Shown here in pieces: positions 28,986-37,069 of a stretch of DNA of 64,000 nucleotides. The position numbers were made by a program, and so were the translations under genes. This DNA is from Akkermansia massiliensis (GTDB lineage: Bacteria > Verrucomicrobiota > Verrucomicrobiia > Verrucomicrobiales > Akkermansiaceae): NCBI RefSeq assembly GCF_018847375.1, contig NZ_CP072036.1, positions 1,302,001 through 1,366,000 on the forward strand. The letters are read 5' to 3'. The notes under the pieces are model-generated. The model had not been told where the DNA came from and did no database searches. It was given only the letters and a program-made list of their open reading frames with translations. Positions within the stretch are counted from its first letter, which is position 1. Each line of letters opens with the position of its first letter.

Positions 28986-29018
28986 ATAAAGGTTGCTTTC
29001 ATCCAACCTCTCCTAGTT

Positions 29019-29780
29019 ATGAAGAAATCATTGATAATCATTGCCTCCCTGACTTTTGGAACAGCAGTTTCCCAGGCTGCGGTGTTGTGTTCCACTACTT
29101 TTAACCGGACCGGCACTTCCCTGGATACCGTCACGGTGAACACGACATCCGATGTAGGGCTCACTTCCTCCACCTCGATCAGTTCTGACGATTTCAGCAA
29201 GAGCACCTCGGGCAATGACCTCCTGGCCTCAGGTTCCATTCCGGCCTCCGTGTTTTCTCCCAATGCCAATGTGGGAGGCGCCGGAAACAATACATGGAGC
29301 GTTTCCTTCACATTCACCAATACCGGTTCCCACGACATGCTGATATCTTCCATTGACTTGTCCATGGTCGGGTTCACGGGTGCGGGGGCTGCCCAGAATG
29401 GCGGTGGCGGTATAGCCAATAATGGTTATGTGGGCGGATATGAAGGCAATTTCAACAAACCTGTCGATATGACTCTCTCCATTGACGGGCAGCCGGACCA
29501 GACGCTGACCTATAACGGTTCCACCGCCGCCAATGGTTCCACCGGCGCATGGACCGGCATTCATACGGGAAGCCACACGTACGATGATTTTCTGCTGAAA
29601 GCCGGGGAATCCCTGACCATCACCATCACGGCTTCCAATAACAGCGCTTATAACAAGGGCTGCTTTGCCGGGCTTTCGGGAATTCAGATTAACGGTGATT
29701 TGGTGGTTCCCGAACCTGCCACGGCCTCCCTGGGTCTTCTGGGGCTGGCTGCGCTGATGATGCGCCGCCGCAGACTTTAA
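29019..29780 (+). CDS. PEP-CTERM sorting-domain protein 1
   Basis: This 253-aa exported protein has a signal peptide (MKKSLIIIASLTFGTAVSQA), a Ser/Thr/Gly/Asn-rich beta-type body and a C-terminal sorting signal: VPEPATASLGLL, a hydrophobic stretch, then MRRRRL. In known systems such tails are recognised and removed by an exosortase (EpsH family) linked to exopolysaccharide. No exosortase is in the window. The body has no recognised enzymatic domain. It is preceded by the TTGACT/dyad element and followed by a strong terminator. Confidence 0.9.
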   Translation: MKKSLIIIASLTFGTAVSQAAVLCSTTFNRTGTSLDTVTVNTTSDVGLTSSTSISSDDFSKSTSGNDLLASGSIPASVFSPNANVGGAGNNTWSVSFTFTNTGSHDMLISSIDLSMVGFTGAGAAQNGGGGIANNGYVGGYEGNFNKPVDMTLSIDGQPDQTLTYNGSTAANGSTGAWTGIHTGSHTYDDFLLKAGESLTITITASNNSAYNKGCFAGLSGIQINGDLVVPEPATASLGLLGLAALMMRRRRL

Positions 29781-29805
29781 GTCCATGCTCCTGAAACATT
29801 TGATC

Positions 29806-29839
29806 AAGCCGTCCGTTTTTTGAAATTGGCGGCTTTTTT
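29806..29839 (+). terminator. Intrinsic terminator after PEP-CTERM gene 1
   Basis: AAGCCGTC (29806-29813) pairs with GGCGGCTT (29828-29835, one G-U pair) and is followed by a T-run with a single A interruption. Confidence 0.7.
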
Positions 29840-29957
29840 ATTTTCAGTTAGCAGAATCTAACACTTTTTAATATTTAATATCAGTAATCAACATGATTCC
29901 TCAGGCAGTTTGTTCTTTAGCCTGATGCCTTTTGAATCACTTTTCCGCCAGCTTGCC

Positions 29958-32900
29958 ATGTTCCTGTACCGTTTCTTATCTGTTCTTGTTCCTTCTTTAT
30001 TATTTCTCGCGCCAGCCAGGTCTGCCGCCGATGAATATGTCTGGAAAGGGGCGGCGTCTCCCTGGTCGAACTTGTCAAACTGGGCTCTGAACGGAAGCGC
30101 GCCGTCGGCTGCTCCCGGCGCGTCGGCCTCCGCCTACACGCATTGGATGGTCACGAACGGGACGGATTCGGCTGGCATGACCAATATAGGCGGGTTGGGG
30201 TCCGGAGGACGGTATTTGAAAGGAATCCGGGTGGCGGGAGTTAACAATCAGCCGGGAGGAAAGATCCAGCTCTTCGTGTTGAATACTTCTTCCGGCGTAT
30301 ATCTGCGCGTGGAGACGGGCGGCATTACCGTGGAAAACACGAGCACGGGCGGTTATAATGCGGATTTCGGGATTGCACAGCTGCGCGTAGCCGCCGACCA
30401 GGAGTGGAATGTGGCGGAAGGCCGCTGTTTTTATGTGGGGCAGGACGATGGAGCTCCCTCCGGAGGATTGTATTCCCTGACTTCTGAAAACGATGCTCCG
30501 CGGCGCGTGACGGTGACGGGAGGGGGAGCCGTGCGCATTGGAGAAGGAATGCTGCTGAATAATATTTCCGGCCTCATCGGTTTTGTAATGAGTGCCGGGA
30601 AGGGAATGCCCACGCTGGATCTGGCGGACCGGGGCATGAGCAATACGATTACGGTGGAAGACGCCGGGCGGCTGGAGGGCATGTCCCTGTACCAGGGCTC
30701 CCTGGTGACGCAGGAGAAGGCCGCCGTGACTTTTTCCGGAACCTCTGTCAAGGCGTCCGGCCAATGGAACATCGGCGCGAACACGGAATTTGCGCTGGAA
30801 AATTCCACGCTGGACCTGGCGGAAACTGGAGTGGACGGGAATGTGACGCTTTCCGGCTCATCCGGCATTACCGGTGACAAGGGGACGCTGAAACAGACGA
30901 TTCTGGATGACGCCCGGGTGACTTATACGGACCGGCACGTCAAGGCGGGGGAAATCCGGAACGTGGGCAAGAATGTAACGATTACGCTGAACAACTCCTC
31001 CATCCATTTTGACGGGGAGATTCCGGCGGTGGACCTGGTGGTGCAGGGGAGCTGCGCGCTGGGCGGCAGCGGCACGTTTCCGGGGACGATCACTTATGCG
31101 CCCGGAGGCGCTCTTTCCGTGGAGGGGGACATTTCCCTGCCCAGCTCTTCCCTGACGCTGGGGCGCGTCCATGTATCCGTGCTGGACGGCGTGCCGCAAA
31201 AGTCAGCCGTACAGCCGGAGAGCCCCTCCCTGCAAGCGCGGGAATACGTTGTCCTGTTTGATTCCTCTTTTGAAGATCTCATTGCCGCGTGGCCGGGCAG
31301 GCATACGCTGGGCGTGCAGTTCAAGCCGGAAACGACCGCCTCCATCACCGTGAAGGAACTGCCGAAAGGGGCGGTTTCATGGAATTATGATGAGGCGGCC
31401 AAATTGCTGACGCTTCAGACGGATGTGGCGGAAAAGCCGGCCATGCCGGGGCATGTTTCCGGGGCCAGGCCCAATATCATCTTCGTGCTGGTGGATGACA
31501 TGGGCTGGGGCGACCTGGAAGAAAACTGGAACCATCAGGACAAGAACGGAAGAACGGTGACGCGGCGCAACAGCTTCAAGACGCCGCAGCTGAATTCCAT
31601 GGCGACGGAAGGGATGCAATTGCGGCGCCATTACAGCGCGGCGCCCGTTTGCGCTCCGGCCCGCGCCTCCCTGCTGCTGGGGGTGCACCAGGGCCATTCC
31701 CGCGTTATCCGCAACAACAGCTTTGATTATCCCATAGAAAACTCCCACACGCTGGCCACGGTGCTGAAAGGCGCCGGGTACCATACGGCGGCTGTCGGCA
31801 AATGGGGCATCGGCGGCTACGGACAGGGGCCGTCCGGCTTGTATGCCCGCCCCAACGAACGCGGATTCGATTACTTTTACGGGATTATGGAGCACCTGAC
31901 GGGGCACTACCACTACATCACGGAATCCAAGAACATTTACGAATACAATGACGGCGCCTCTTCCCCCGCCTTCGCCAATGTGACGAACAAGGTTCCGGAT
32001 ACGGCTTATGACACGGACCTGTTCGGCGCGCGCGCCAAGCAGTGGATCGTGGACCACCATGCCAAATCGGCCACCCAGCCCTTCTTCCTGTACCTGGCCT
32101 TCCCCGCTCCGCACGGTTCCCTGGCGGTGCCCGCGTGCGCCTATCCCCCCAAACCGGGCCTCAAGGGAGGCTTGCAGTGGGTGGCCGGGAATGAGGACGG
32201 GTATGAAGCCTCCAACACGGCTACGGCGCAGCGGGCGGCAGCGGCCGGGGTGGAAGGAACCTTCTCCAAGGATACCTACATCCATCCGGACAATGAGGGA
32301 ATCAATGACGCTTCCCCCAACCAGACGGAGAAACGCCACGCCACCATGATCAGGCGCGTGGATGATGTGATGGGGGATTTGATTCAAACGCTCAAGGATT
32401 TGGGAATTGATGACAACACGATGATCGTCTTTACCTCCGACAACGGACCTCATAATGAAAGCGGTTCGGACGGGCAGCACCAGCGGGGCGCGCAGAATCC
32501 CGCCTTCTTCCAAAGCTACGGCATGATGGACGGCATCAAGCGCGACTGCTGGGAGGGCGGCATGCGCGTGCCCACCCTGGTGCGCTGGCCCGGCGTGATT
32601 CCTGCCAACGGCATCAGCCTGAATGCCTGCCAGTTCCATGACTGGATGGCTACCTTTGCGGATGCGGCGGGCGTGGCGGTTCCTGCGCGCTGCGACGGCG
32701 TTTCCCTGCTGCCGACGCTGGCCGGCGTGCCGGAACGCCAGAAGGAGAGCCTGATTTATTCCGAATATAACTATGGCGGCAATGGCGCCTCCTATCAGGA
32801 CTTCCTGTCGCACCACAAAAGCTCTCCCCGCGGTTTGCAGCAGGTCGTGTTTGTGGATGGCCTTAAAGGCGTGCGTTTCAACATTTCCGGGACGGATCAG

Positions 32901-34214
32901 GACTTCCAGATTTATGATACTGAAAAAGACCCGCAGGAAGCTTCCAATCTCGCCTCCTCCCGTCCGGACTTGCAGGCGAAGATGAAGGCCCGGGCCTTGT
33001 CTGTGCGGCGCTCCCTGCCTTCCACGAATGGAACTCTGAATGCCGGTGACGTGCCCGCTGCAACGGCTCCGGCCAATCTCCGGCAAGGTCTGAAAATGCG
33101 CTGCTGGAACCGTGGTTTTGACTGGGTGCCCGACTTCCGCCAGATGGAAGAGGCGCCCTCTGTCACAGGCGCTGTGGCTTCTCTCAGCGTGAATGCCGGT
33201 TCCGCCGCTCAAAAGGGGGTGGAACTCACGGGCTACCTTACCGTTCCCGTTACAGGGGAGTACAAATTCTACCTTCAGACGGATTCCAACGCGGGATCCA
33301 AAGCCTTCGTACACCTGCACGGCATGCAGCTCATTGATGCGGACTACGCCTATACGCCGGGCACGGAAGCCAACTCCAATGCCCGGCAGGGTTCGGAAGT
33401 CACGCCCAATGCGGTACAGGCCGTCCGGCTTGCGGCGGGGGTGCATCCCATCCGCATCGGTTATGTGGGCCACGCCTCCGGCTCTGCCCTCACCATGCAA
33501 TGGGAGGGGCCGGGAATAAGCAAGCAGGAGATTCCCGCCAGCGCCTTCAGCTATGAATACGTAAACCCCGTCAATATCGACAAAACGGAGGAAACCGTAG
33601 GGTTTGCCGCTGCCTCCACCACGCTGACCGTGCAGACGCAGCTTCCATGGACGGCATCCTGTGACCAGGCCTGCGTCACGGTCCGGCCGGCTTCAGGCTC
33701 CGGAACTGCCACGCTGGACATTCAAATGGAAGCCAACGCCCAGCAAACGGAACGGGTGGCCGTGGTCACCGTCCAGTGCGGCGGCGAGGAAAGAACGTTC
33801 ACGCTGACCCAGTCCGCGGCTCCGGCCCCGGCAGGGTACGATAAGTGGAAAAAGGACAACTTCGGGGACGGAACGCCGGAGGACCAGATGGCTCCGGATG
33901 CCTGTCCTGCCGGAGACGGGGTCACCAACCTGATGAAGTATGCAACGGGCCTGGACCCCAACAAACCGTGCGGAAGCGTGACGGGGCTGGCGATCCGGGA
34001 GGAAGGGGGCAAAAAATACCTCGTGCTTTCCTGGCCGGTAAATCCGGAAGCGGCGGATGTGGCGTTCAGTGTGGAAAGTTCGTCCGACTTGAAGGAATGG
34101 TCCGATGAAGGAATCGTCACTCCGGCCGGTGTCCGCGGGGAATTCCGTGATACGGCGGCTCTGGAGGAAAGCGCCCCGGCACGCCGGTTCCTGAGGTTGA
34201 AGGTGACGAGGTAA
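29958..34214 (+). CDS. Secreted multidomain sulfatase with beta-helix-like N-terminus, PA14-like and BACON modules
   Basis: The 1418-aa protein starts at ATG 29958, which places a clean signal peptide (MFLYRFLSVLVPSLLFLAPARSA). Residues about 25-490 are a repetitive Gly/Ser/Thr/Val region like autotransporter-associated beta-strand passengers. Residues about 504-1000 are an S1-type sulfatase: PNIIFVLVDDMGWGD, Cys565 in VCAPARASLL (the CxPxR formylglycine motif), GKWGIGG and FTSDNGPH. It continues with a PA14-like domain (about 1085-1195, GYLTVPVTGEYKFYL), a BACON-like domain (about 1213-1289, LPWTASC) and a C-terminal tail typical of Verrucomicrobia secreted proteins (DGVTNLMKYATGLDP). It probably removes sulfate from mucin or other host glycans. 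A sulfatase-maturing enzyme is not in the window. Confidence 0.93.
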   Translation: MFLYRFLSVLVPSLLFLAPARSAADEYVWKGAASPWSNLSNWALNGSAPSAAPGASASAYTHWMVTNGTDSAGMTNIGGLGSGGRYLKGIRVAGVNNQPGGKIQLFVLNTSSGVYLRVETGGITVENTSTGGYNADFGIAQLRVAADQEWNVAEGRCFYVGQDDGAPSGGLYSLTSENDAPRRVTVTGGGAVRIGEGMLLNNISGLIGFVMSAGKGMPTLDLADRGMSNTITVEDAGRLEGMSLYQGSLVTQEKAAVTFSGTSVKASGQWNIGANTEFALENSTLDLAETGVDGNVTLSGSSGITGDKGTLKQTILDDARVTYTDRHVKAGEIRNVGKNVTITLNNSSIHFDGEIPAVDLVVQGSCALGGSGTFPGTITYAPGGALSVEGDISLPSSSLTLGRVHVSVLDGVPQKSAVQPESPSLQAREYVVLFDSSFEDLIAAWPGRHTLGVQFKPETTASITVKELPKGAVSWNYDEAAKLLTLQTDVAEKPAMPGHVSGARPNIIFVLVDDMGWGDLEENWNHQDKNGRTVTRRNSFKTPQLNSMATEGMQLRRHYSAAPVCAPARASLLLGVHQGHSRVIRNNSFDYPIENSHTLATVLKGAGYHTAAVGKWGIGGYGQGPSGLYARPNERGFDYFYGIMEHLTGHYHYITESKNIYEYNDGASSPAFANVTNKVPDTAYDTDLFGARAKQWIVDHHAKSATQPFFLYLAFPAPHGSLAVPACAYPPKPGLKGGLQWVAGNEDGYEASNTATAQRAAAAGVEGTFSKDTYIHPDNEGINDASPNQTEKRHATMIRRVDDVMGDLIQTLKDLGIDDNTMIVFTSDNGPHNESGSDGQHQRGAQNPAFFQSYGMMDGIKRDCWEGGMRVPTLVRWPGVIPANGISLNACQFHDWMATFADAAGVAVPARCDGVSLLPTLAGVPERQKESLIYSEYNYGGNGASYQDFLSHHKSSPRGLQQVVFVDGLKGVRFNISGTDQDFQIYDTEKDPQEASNLASSRPDLQAKMKARALSVRRSLPSTNGTLNAGDVPAATAPANLRQGLKMRCWNRGFDWVPDFRQMEEAPSVTGAVASLSVNAGSAAQKGVELTGYLTVPVTGEYKFYLQTDSNAGSKAFVHLHGMQLIDADYAYTPGTEANSNARQGSEVTPNAVQAVRLAAGVHPIRIGYVGHASGSALTMQWEGPGISKQEIPASAFSYEYVNPVNIDKTEETVGFAAASTTLTVQTQLPWTASCDQACVTVRPASGSGTATLDIQMEANAQQTERVAVVTVQCGGEERTFTLTQSAAPAPAGYDKWKKDNFGDGTPEDQMAPDACPAGDGVTNLMKYATGLDPNKPCGSVTGLAIREEGGKKYLVLSWPVNPEAADVAFSVESSSDLKEWSDEGIVTPAGVRGEFRDTAALEESAPARRFLRLKVTR

Positions 34215-34257
34215 GGAAGAAATAAATTCCACCCCGTTTCCCGGTAACGGTTCCTCT

Positions 34258-34282
34258 GGGAACAAGGGCCTCCCGGCCCTTG
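34258..34282. repeat. 25-nt GGCC hairpin repeat, copy A
   Basis: The sequence starts GGGAACAAGGGCC and folds as CAAGGGCC/GGCCCTTG. It matches the copy at 43667-43691 in 24 of 25 bases and the copy at 62254-62278 in 21 of 25. It lies between convergent genes. Confidence 0.6.
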
Positions 34283-34398
34283 TATCTGTTACAGAATTTC
34301 CCCTGAAAAAATCATCCTGCCAATTCCACTTCGCCGTTTTGCCGGTCCGTAAACACGGCACGGCGATTGCCTCCGTGCTTTTGGCCGGAAAAAGAAAT

Positions 34399-34431
34399 CC
34401 TTGTCTTGCAAAAAGACAAGGAGGATTTTTT
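34399..34431. terminator. Bidirectional terminator between sulfatase and rbfA
   Basis: CCTTGTCT (34399-34406) pairs with AGACAAGG (34414-34421) around a 7-nt loop. It is followed on the plus strand by AGGATTTTTT and on the minus strand by GATTTCTTTTT, so it can end transcripts from both convergent genes. Confidence 0.7.
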
Positions 34432-34447
34432 ACTGTTCAGCAGGGTT

Positions 34448-34825
34448 TTATTCCTCGCCGTTTTCCGGATCGGCCGGAGGGGCTTTGGGAAGGTTTTTAT
34501 CAATGTCTTCCAGGAGGTTGACCAGGTCAACGCCGCGCTGGGCGGAGTCGTCCAGCCGGAACGACAGGCGCGGCGTGTTGCGCAGCACCACGCGCTTGGC
34601 TACGGCGGACTGGATGAGGCCATGCCTGGAGTTCAGTTTTTCCAGCACCTGGGCGGGGGACATTTTTCCTACGACGCCTACCCATACTTTTCCTTCTTTC
34701 AAGTCGTCCGTCACTTCCACTTCAATAACGGTGACAATCGTTCCGGGGAATTCAAAGTCCCGCTGGATGGTGGTGCCTATTTCACGGCGGAGGAGTTCAT
34801 TTACCTTGTCAGTGCGTCTGCTCAT
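34448..34825 (-). CDS. rbfA: Ribosome-binding factor A
   Basis: RbfA is a cytoplasmic factor that matures the 30S subunit and helps 16S rRNA 5'-end processing. The 125-aa protein starts MSRRTDKVNELLRREIGTTIQ and keeps the KH-type fold with VTVIEVEVTDDLKEGKVWV and the kinked-helix region (LRNTPRLSFRLDDSAQRG). The Glu/Pro-rich tail is short. It is third in the conserved nusA-infB-rbfA order on the minus strand; truB and rpsO do not follow. Confidence 0.95.
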   Translation of the reverse strand: MSRRTDKVNELLRREIGTTIQRDFEFPGTIVTVIEVEVTDDLKEGKVWVGVVGKMSPAQVLEKLNSRHGLIQSAVAKRVVLRNTPRLSFRLDDSAQRGVDLVNLLEDIDKNLPKAPPADPENGEE

Positions 34826-34891
34826 ATGAAGGGATAGAGTGATGGATGGACCGATTGGTTCAATCGGAGAAGGAAGAATGGGGGAGAAAGG

Positions 34892-34949
34892 ACAGGGATG
34901 GAGCTTCTTTGAACGCCCGGAGGGGCGTGAAAGGGGCGTCCATCCCTGT
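34892..34949 (-). promoter_or_regulatory. Two-level hairpin between infB and rbfA
   Basis: The outer arms ACAGGGATGGA (34892-34902) and TCCATCCCTGT (34939-34949) pair over 11 bp. Inside, ACGCCC/GGGCGT (34913-34918 and 34923-34928) closes a 4-nt loop. It lies 21 nt after the infB stop, so it may be a processing or attenuation site controlling rbfA. Confidence 0.45.
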
Positions 34950-34969
34950 TATATGATTCCTGCTTGGGG

Positions 34970-37027
34970 TTACAGCGTTTGCTGGATTTTTTCCAGCGTG
35001 TAGCATTCGATGATGTCGCCTGCCTCGTATTCGTTGAAGTCGCCCAGGCGGATGCCGCATTCCAGGCCGGCCTTGACTTCTTCCACTTCATCCTGGAAGC
35101 GGCGCAGGGTGGACATTTTACCGTCAAAGACGGGAGTCTTGTCGCGGATGACGCGCGCTTCACAGCTGCGGAGGATTTTTCCGTCCTCCACCATGCAGCC
35201 CGCCGCGCGGCCCTTGTTGAGTTTGAAGACCTGGAGCACTTTGGCGTGGCCGATGATGGTTTCACGCGTTTCCGGTTCCAGAAGACCCAGCATGGCATCC
35301 CTCACCTGGTCGATGAGTTCGTAAACGATGGAGTAAAGCTTTACCTGCACGCCTTCCCGCTTGAGCAGTTTCACGGCGTTGGCTTCCACCTTGACGTTGA
35401 AGCCCAGGATGACGGCGTCCGAGGAGGAGGCCAGCAGCACGTCCGATTCCGAGATGGGGCCGGCGGAGGCGTTCAGGAAGACGCATTCCACCTTGTCCGA
35501 CTGGATGTCCATAATGGCCTTCTTGATGGCTTCCACGGAGCCCTGCACGTCCCCCTTGAGAAGGATCTTGAGCTGGGCTTTCTGGGTGCCGTCGCCCATC
35601 ATGGCGAGCAGTTCTTCCATGCGGGCCTTGCGGGGCTGGGCCAGGCGCTGCTTGCGCAGTTCCTCCTGGCGTTCTTCGCCCAGCTTCTTGGCGGCGCGTT
35701 CGTTTTCCATTTCCACCAGTTCGTCGCCCACGTTCGGGGTTTCGGAAAAGCCGGTAATTTCCACGGGCATGCCGGGCCCCACTTTTTTGACGCGTTCGCC
35801 GTGGTCGTTGACCAGGGCGCGCACCTTGCCGGCGTACGGGCCGCAGATGAAGGGCATGCCTACGCGGATGGTGCCGCTTTCCACGATGGCCGTGGCGGAG
35901 CTGCCCGTGCCGGGTTCCACGCGGGCCTCAATGATGGAGGCGCGGCAGTTGGCCTTGGGATTGGCCTGGAGTTCGAGCACTTCCGACTGGAGGACGAGAA
36001 GGCCGAGAAGGTCGTCGATGCCGTCGCCGGTCAGGGCGGAGACTTCCACGCATTCCACGTTGCCGCCGAAGTCCGTGGGAACCAGCCCTTCCTCCATCAG
36101 GCCGCTCTTGGTCTTGACGGGGTCTGCGGCCGGAAGGTCGCATTTGTTGATGGCCACGATGATGGTTTTGCCGGCCGCCTTGGAGTGGGCGATGGCTTCC
36201 CTCGTCTGGGGCATGATGCCGTCATTGGCGGCCACTACCAGTACCACGATGTCCGTCACGTCCGCGCCGCGGGCGCGCATTTCCGTGAAGATGGCGTGTC
36301 CCGGGGTATCCAGGAAGGTGAGGGTGCTGCCGTTGTATTCCACCGTATAGGCGCCGATGTGCTGGGTGATGCCCCCGGCTTCCCCCTTGGCTACGCGCGC
36401 CTTGCGGATGTAGTCCAGCAGGGAGGTTTTGCCGTGGTCCACATGGCCCATGACGGTGATGATGGGTGTGCGCAGGATGAGGGTGGCCTTGGGTTCTTCC
36501 ACCACCGGCACGGGTTCCGGTTCCTTGACCGGTTCCTGCTGGGCCTTGACGCCGCCGCCCTTTTCCCGTTTTTCACGGGCGAAGGTGTAGCCGTGCAGGT
36601 CGCAGATGGCGCTGACGGCGTCCGCGTCCAGCGGCGTATTCGGGTTGGCGAAGATGCCCATGCCCATCAGGTCCTTGATGATCTGGAAGGGCTTGGCTTG
36701 CAGCATGCCTGCCAGCTCGGAGACGGAGACGGGCGGCTTGAGGTTGATGATTTTATCGTCTGCGGAGTCCGTTTCCTGGGGGGCAGGCGCGGCAGATTCT
36801 GCGGCGGGTGCGGCCTGGGCAGGGGCGGTAGCCGGCTCGGAGGGAGCGGAGACGGACGCTTTTTTCTTGGGGCCGGAAAGCAAGTCGAGAGCTTCTTTCT
36901 TGACCGGGGCAGGACGGGATGGCGCCGGTGCGGGTTCCGGCTGGGGTGCGCGTTTCTTTTTGGGAGATCCGCCGATCAGATCCAACACTTCCTTTTTGGG
37001 TTCGTTCTCTTCTTGTTTATTAGGCAT
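34970..37027 (-). CDS. infB: Translation initiation factor IF-2
   Basis: IF-2 is a GTPase that brings fMet-tRNA to the 30S subunit. The 685-aa protein has the G1 motif GHVDHGKTSLLDYIR, G3 DTPGHAIFTEMRARG, G4 NKCD, and the C-terminal domains ending EAGDIIECYTLEKIQQTL. The N-terminal region (about 1-100) is short, low-complexity and Ala/Pro/Lys-rich. It contains a twice-repeated module, KKEVLDLIGGSPKKKR and KKEALDLLSGPKKKA. It lies 42 nt after nusA on the same strand. Confidence 0.97.
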   Translation of the reverse strand: MPNKQEENEPKKEVLDLIGGSPKKKRAPQPEPAPAPSRPAPVKKEALDLLSGPKKKASVSAPSEPATAPAQAAPAAESAAPAPQETDSADDKIINLKPPVSVSELAGMLQAKPFQIIKDLMGMGIFANPNTPLDADAVSAICDLHGYTFAREKREKGGGVKAQQEPVKEPEPVPVVEEPKATLILRTPIITVMGHVDHGKTSLLDYIRKARVAKGEAGGITQHIGAYTVEYNGSTLTFLDTPGHAIFTEMRARGADVTDIVVLVVAANDGIMPQTREAIAHSKAAGKTIIVAINKCDLPAADPVKTKSGLMEEGLVPTDFGGNVECVEVSALTGDGIDDLLGLLVLQSEVLELQANPKANCRASIIEARVEPGTGSSATAIVESGTIRVGMPFICGPYAGKVRALVNDHGERVKKVGPGMPVEITGFSETPNVGDELVEMENERAAKKLGEERQEELRKQRLAQPRKARMEELLAMMGDGTQKAQLKILLKGDVQGSVEAIKKAIMDIQSDKVECVFLNASAGPISESDVLLASSSDAVILGFNVKVEANAVKLLKREGVQVKLYSIVYELIDQVRDAMLGLLEPETRETIIGHAKVLQVFKLNKGRAAGCMVEDGKILRSCEARVIRDKTPVFDGKMSTLRRFQDEVEEVKAGLECGIRLGDFNEYEAGDIIECYTLEKIQQTL

Positions 37028-37069
37028 CTTAATTTAAGTTTGTTAGATATTGAGCGCCGCGCTCAACGG

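Larger units (their letters stand above)
28683..29018. other. AT-rich divergent intergenic region between cstA and PEP-CTERM gene
   Basis: No gene is visible. The region is clearly more AT-rich than its surroundings. It holds two inversely oriented copies of the CGGATT-N3-AATCCG dyad (28789-28803 and 28964-28978), a small hairpin (28905-28922), a 9-bp arm pair GGAATTTTA/TAAAATTCC (28852-28860 and 28871-28879) and a TTGACT box at 28957. Confidence 0.6.

Noticed and set aside
31377..33500. 707-codon minus-strand frame antisense to the sulfatase
   Set aside because: A shadow of the sulfatase reading frame with no family resemblance.
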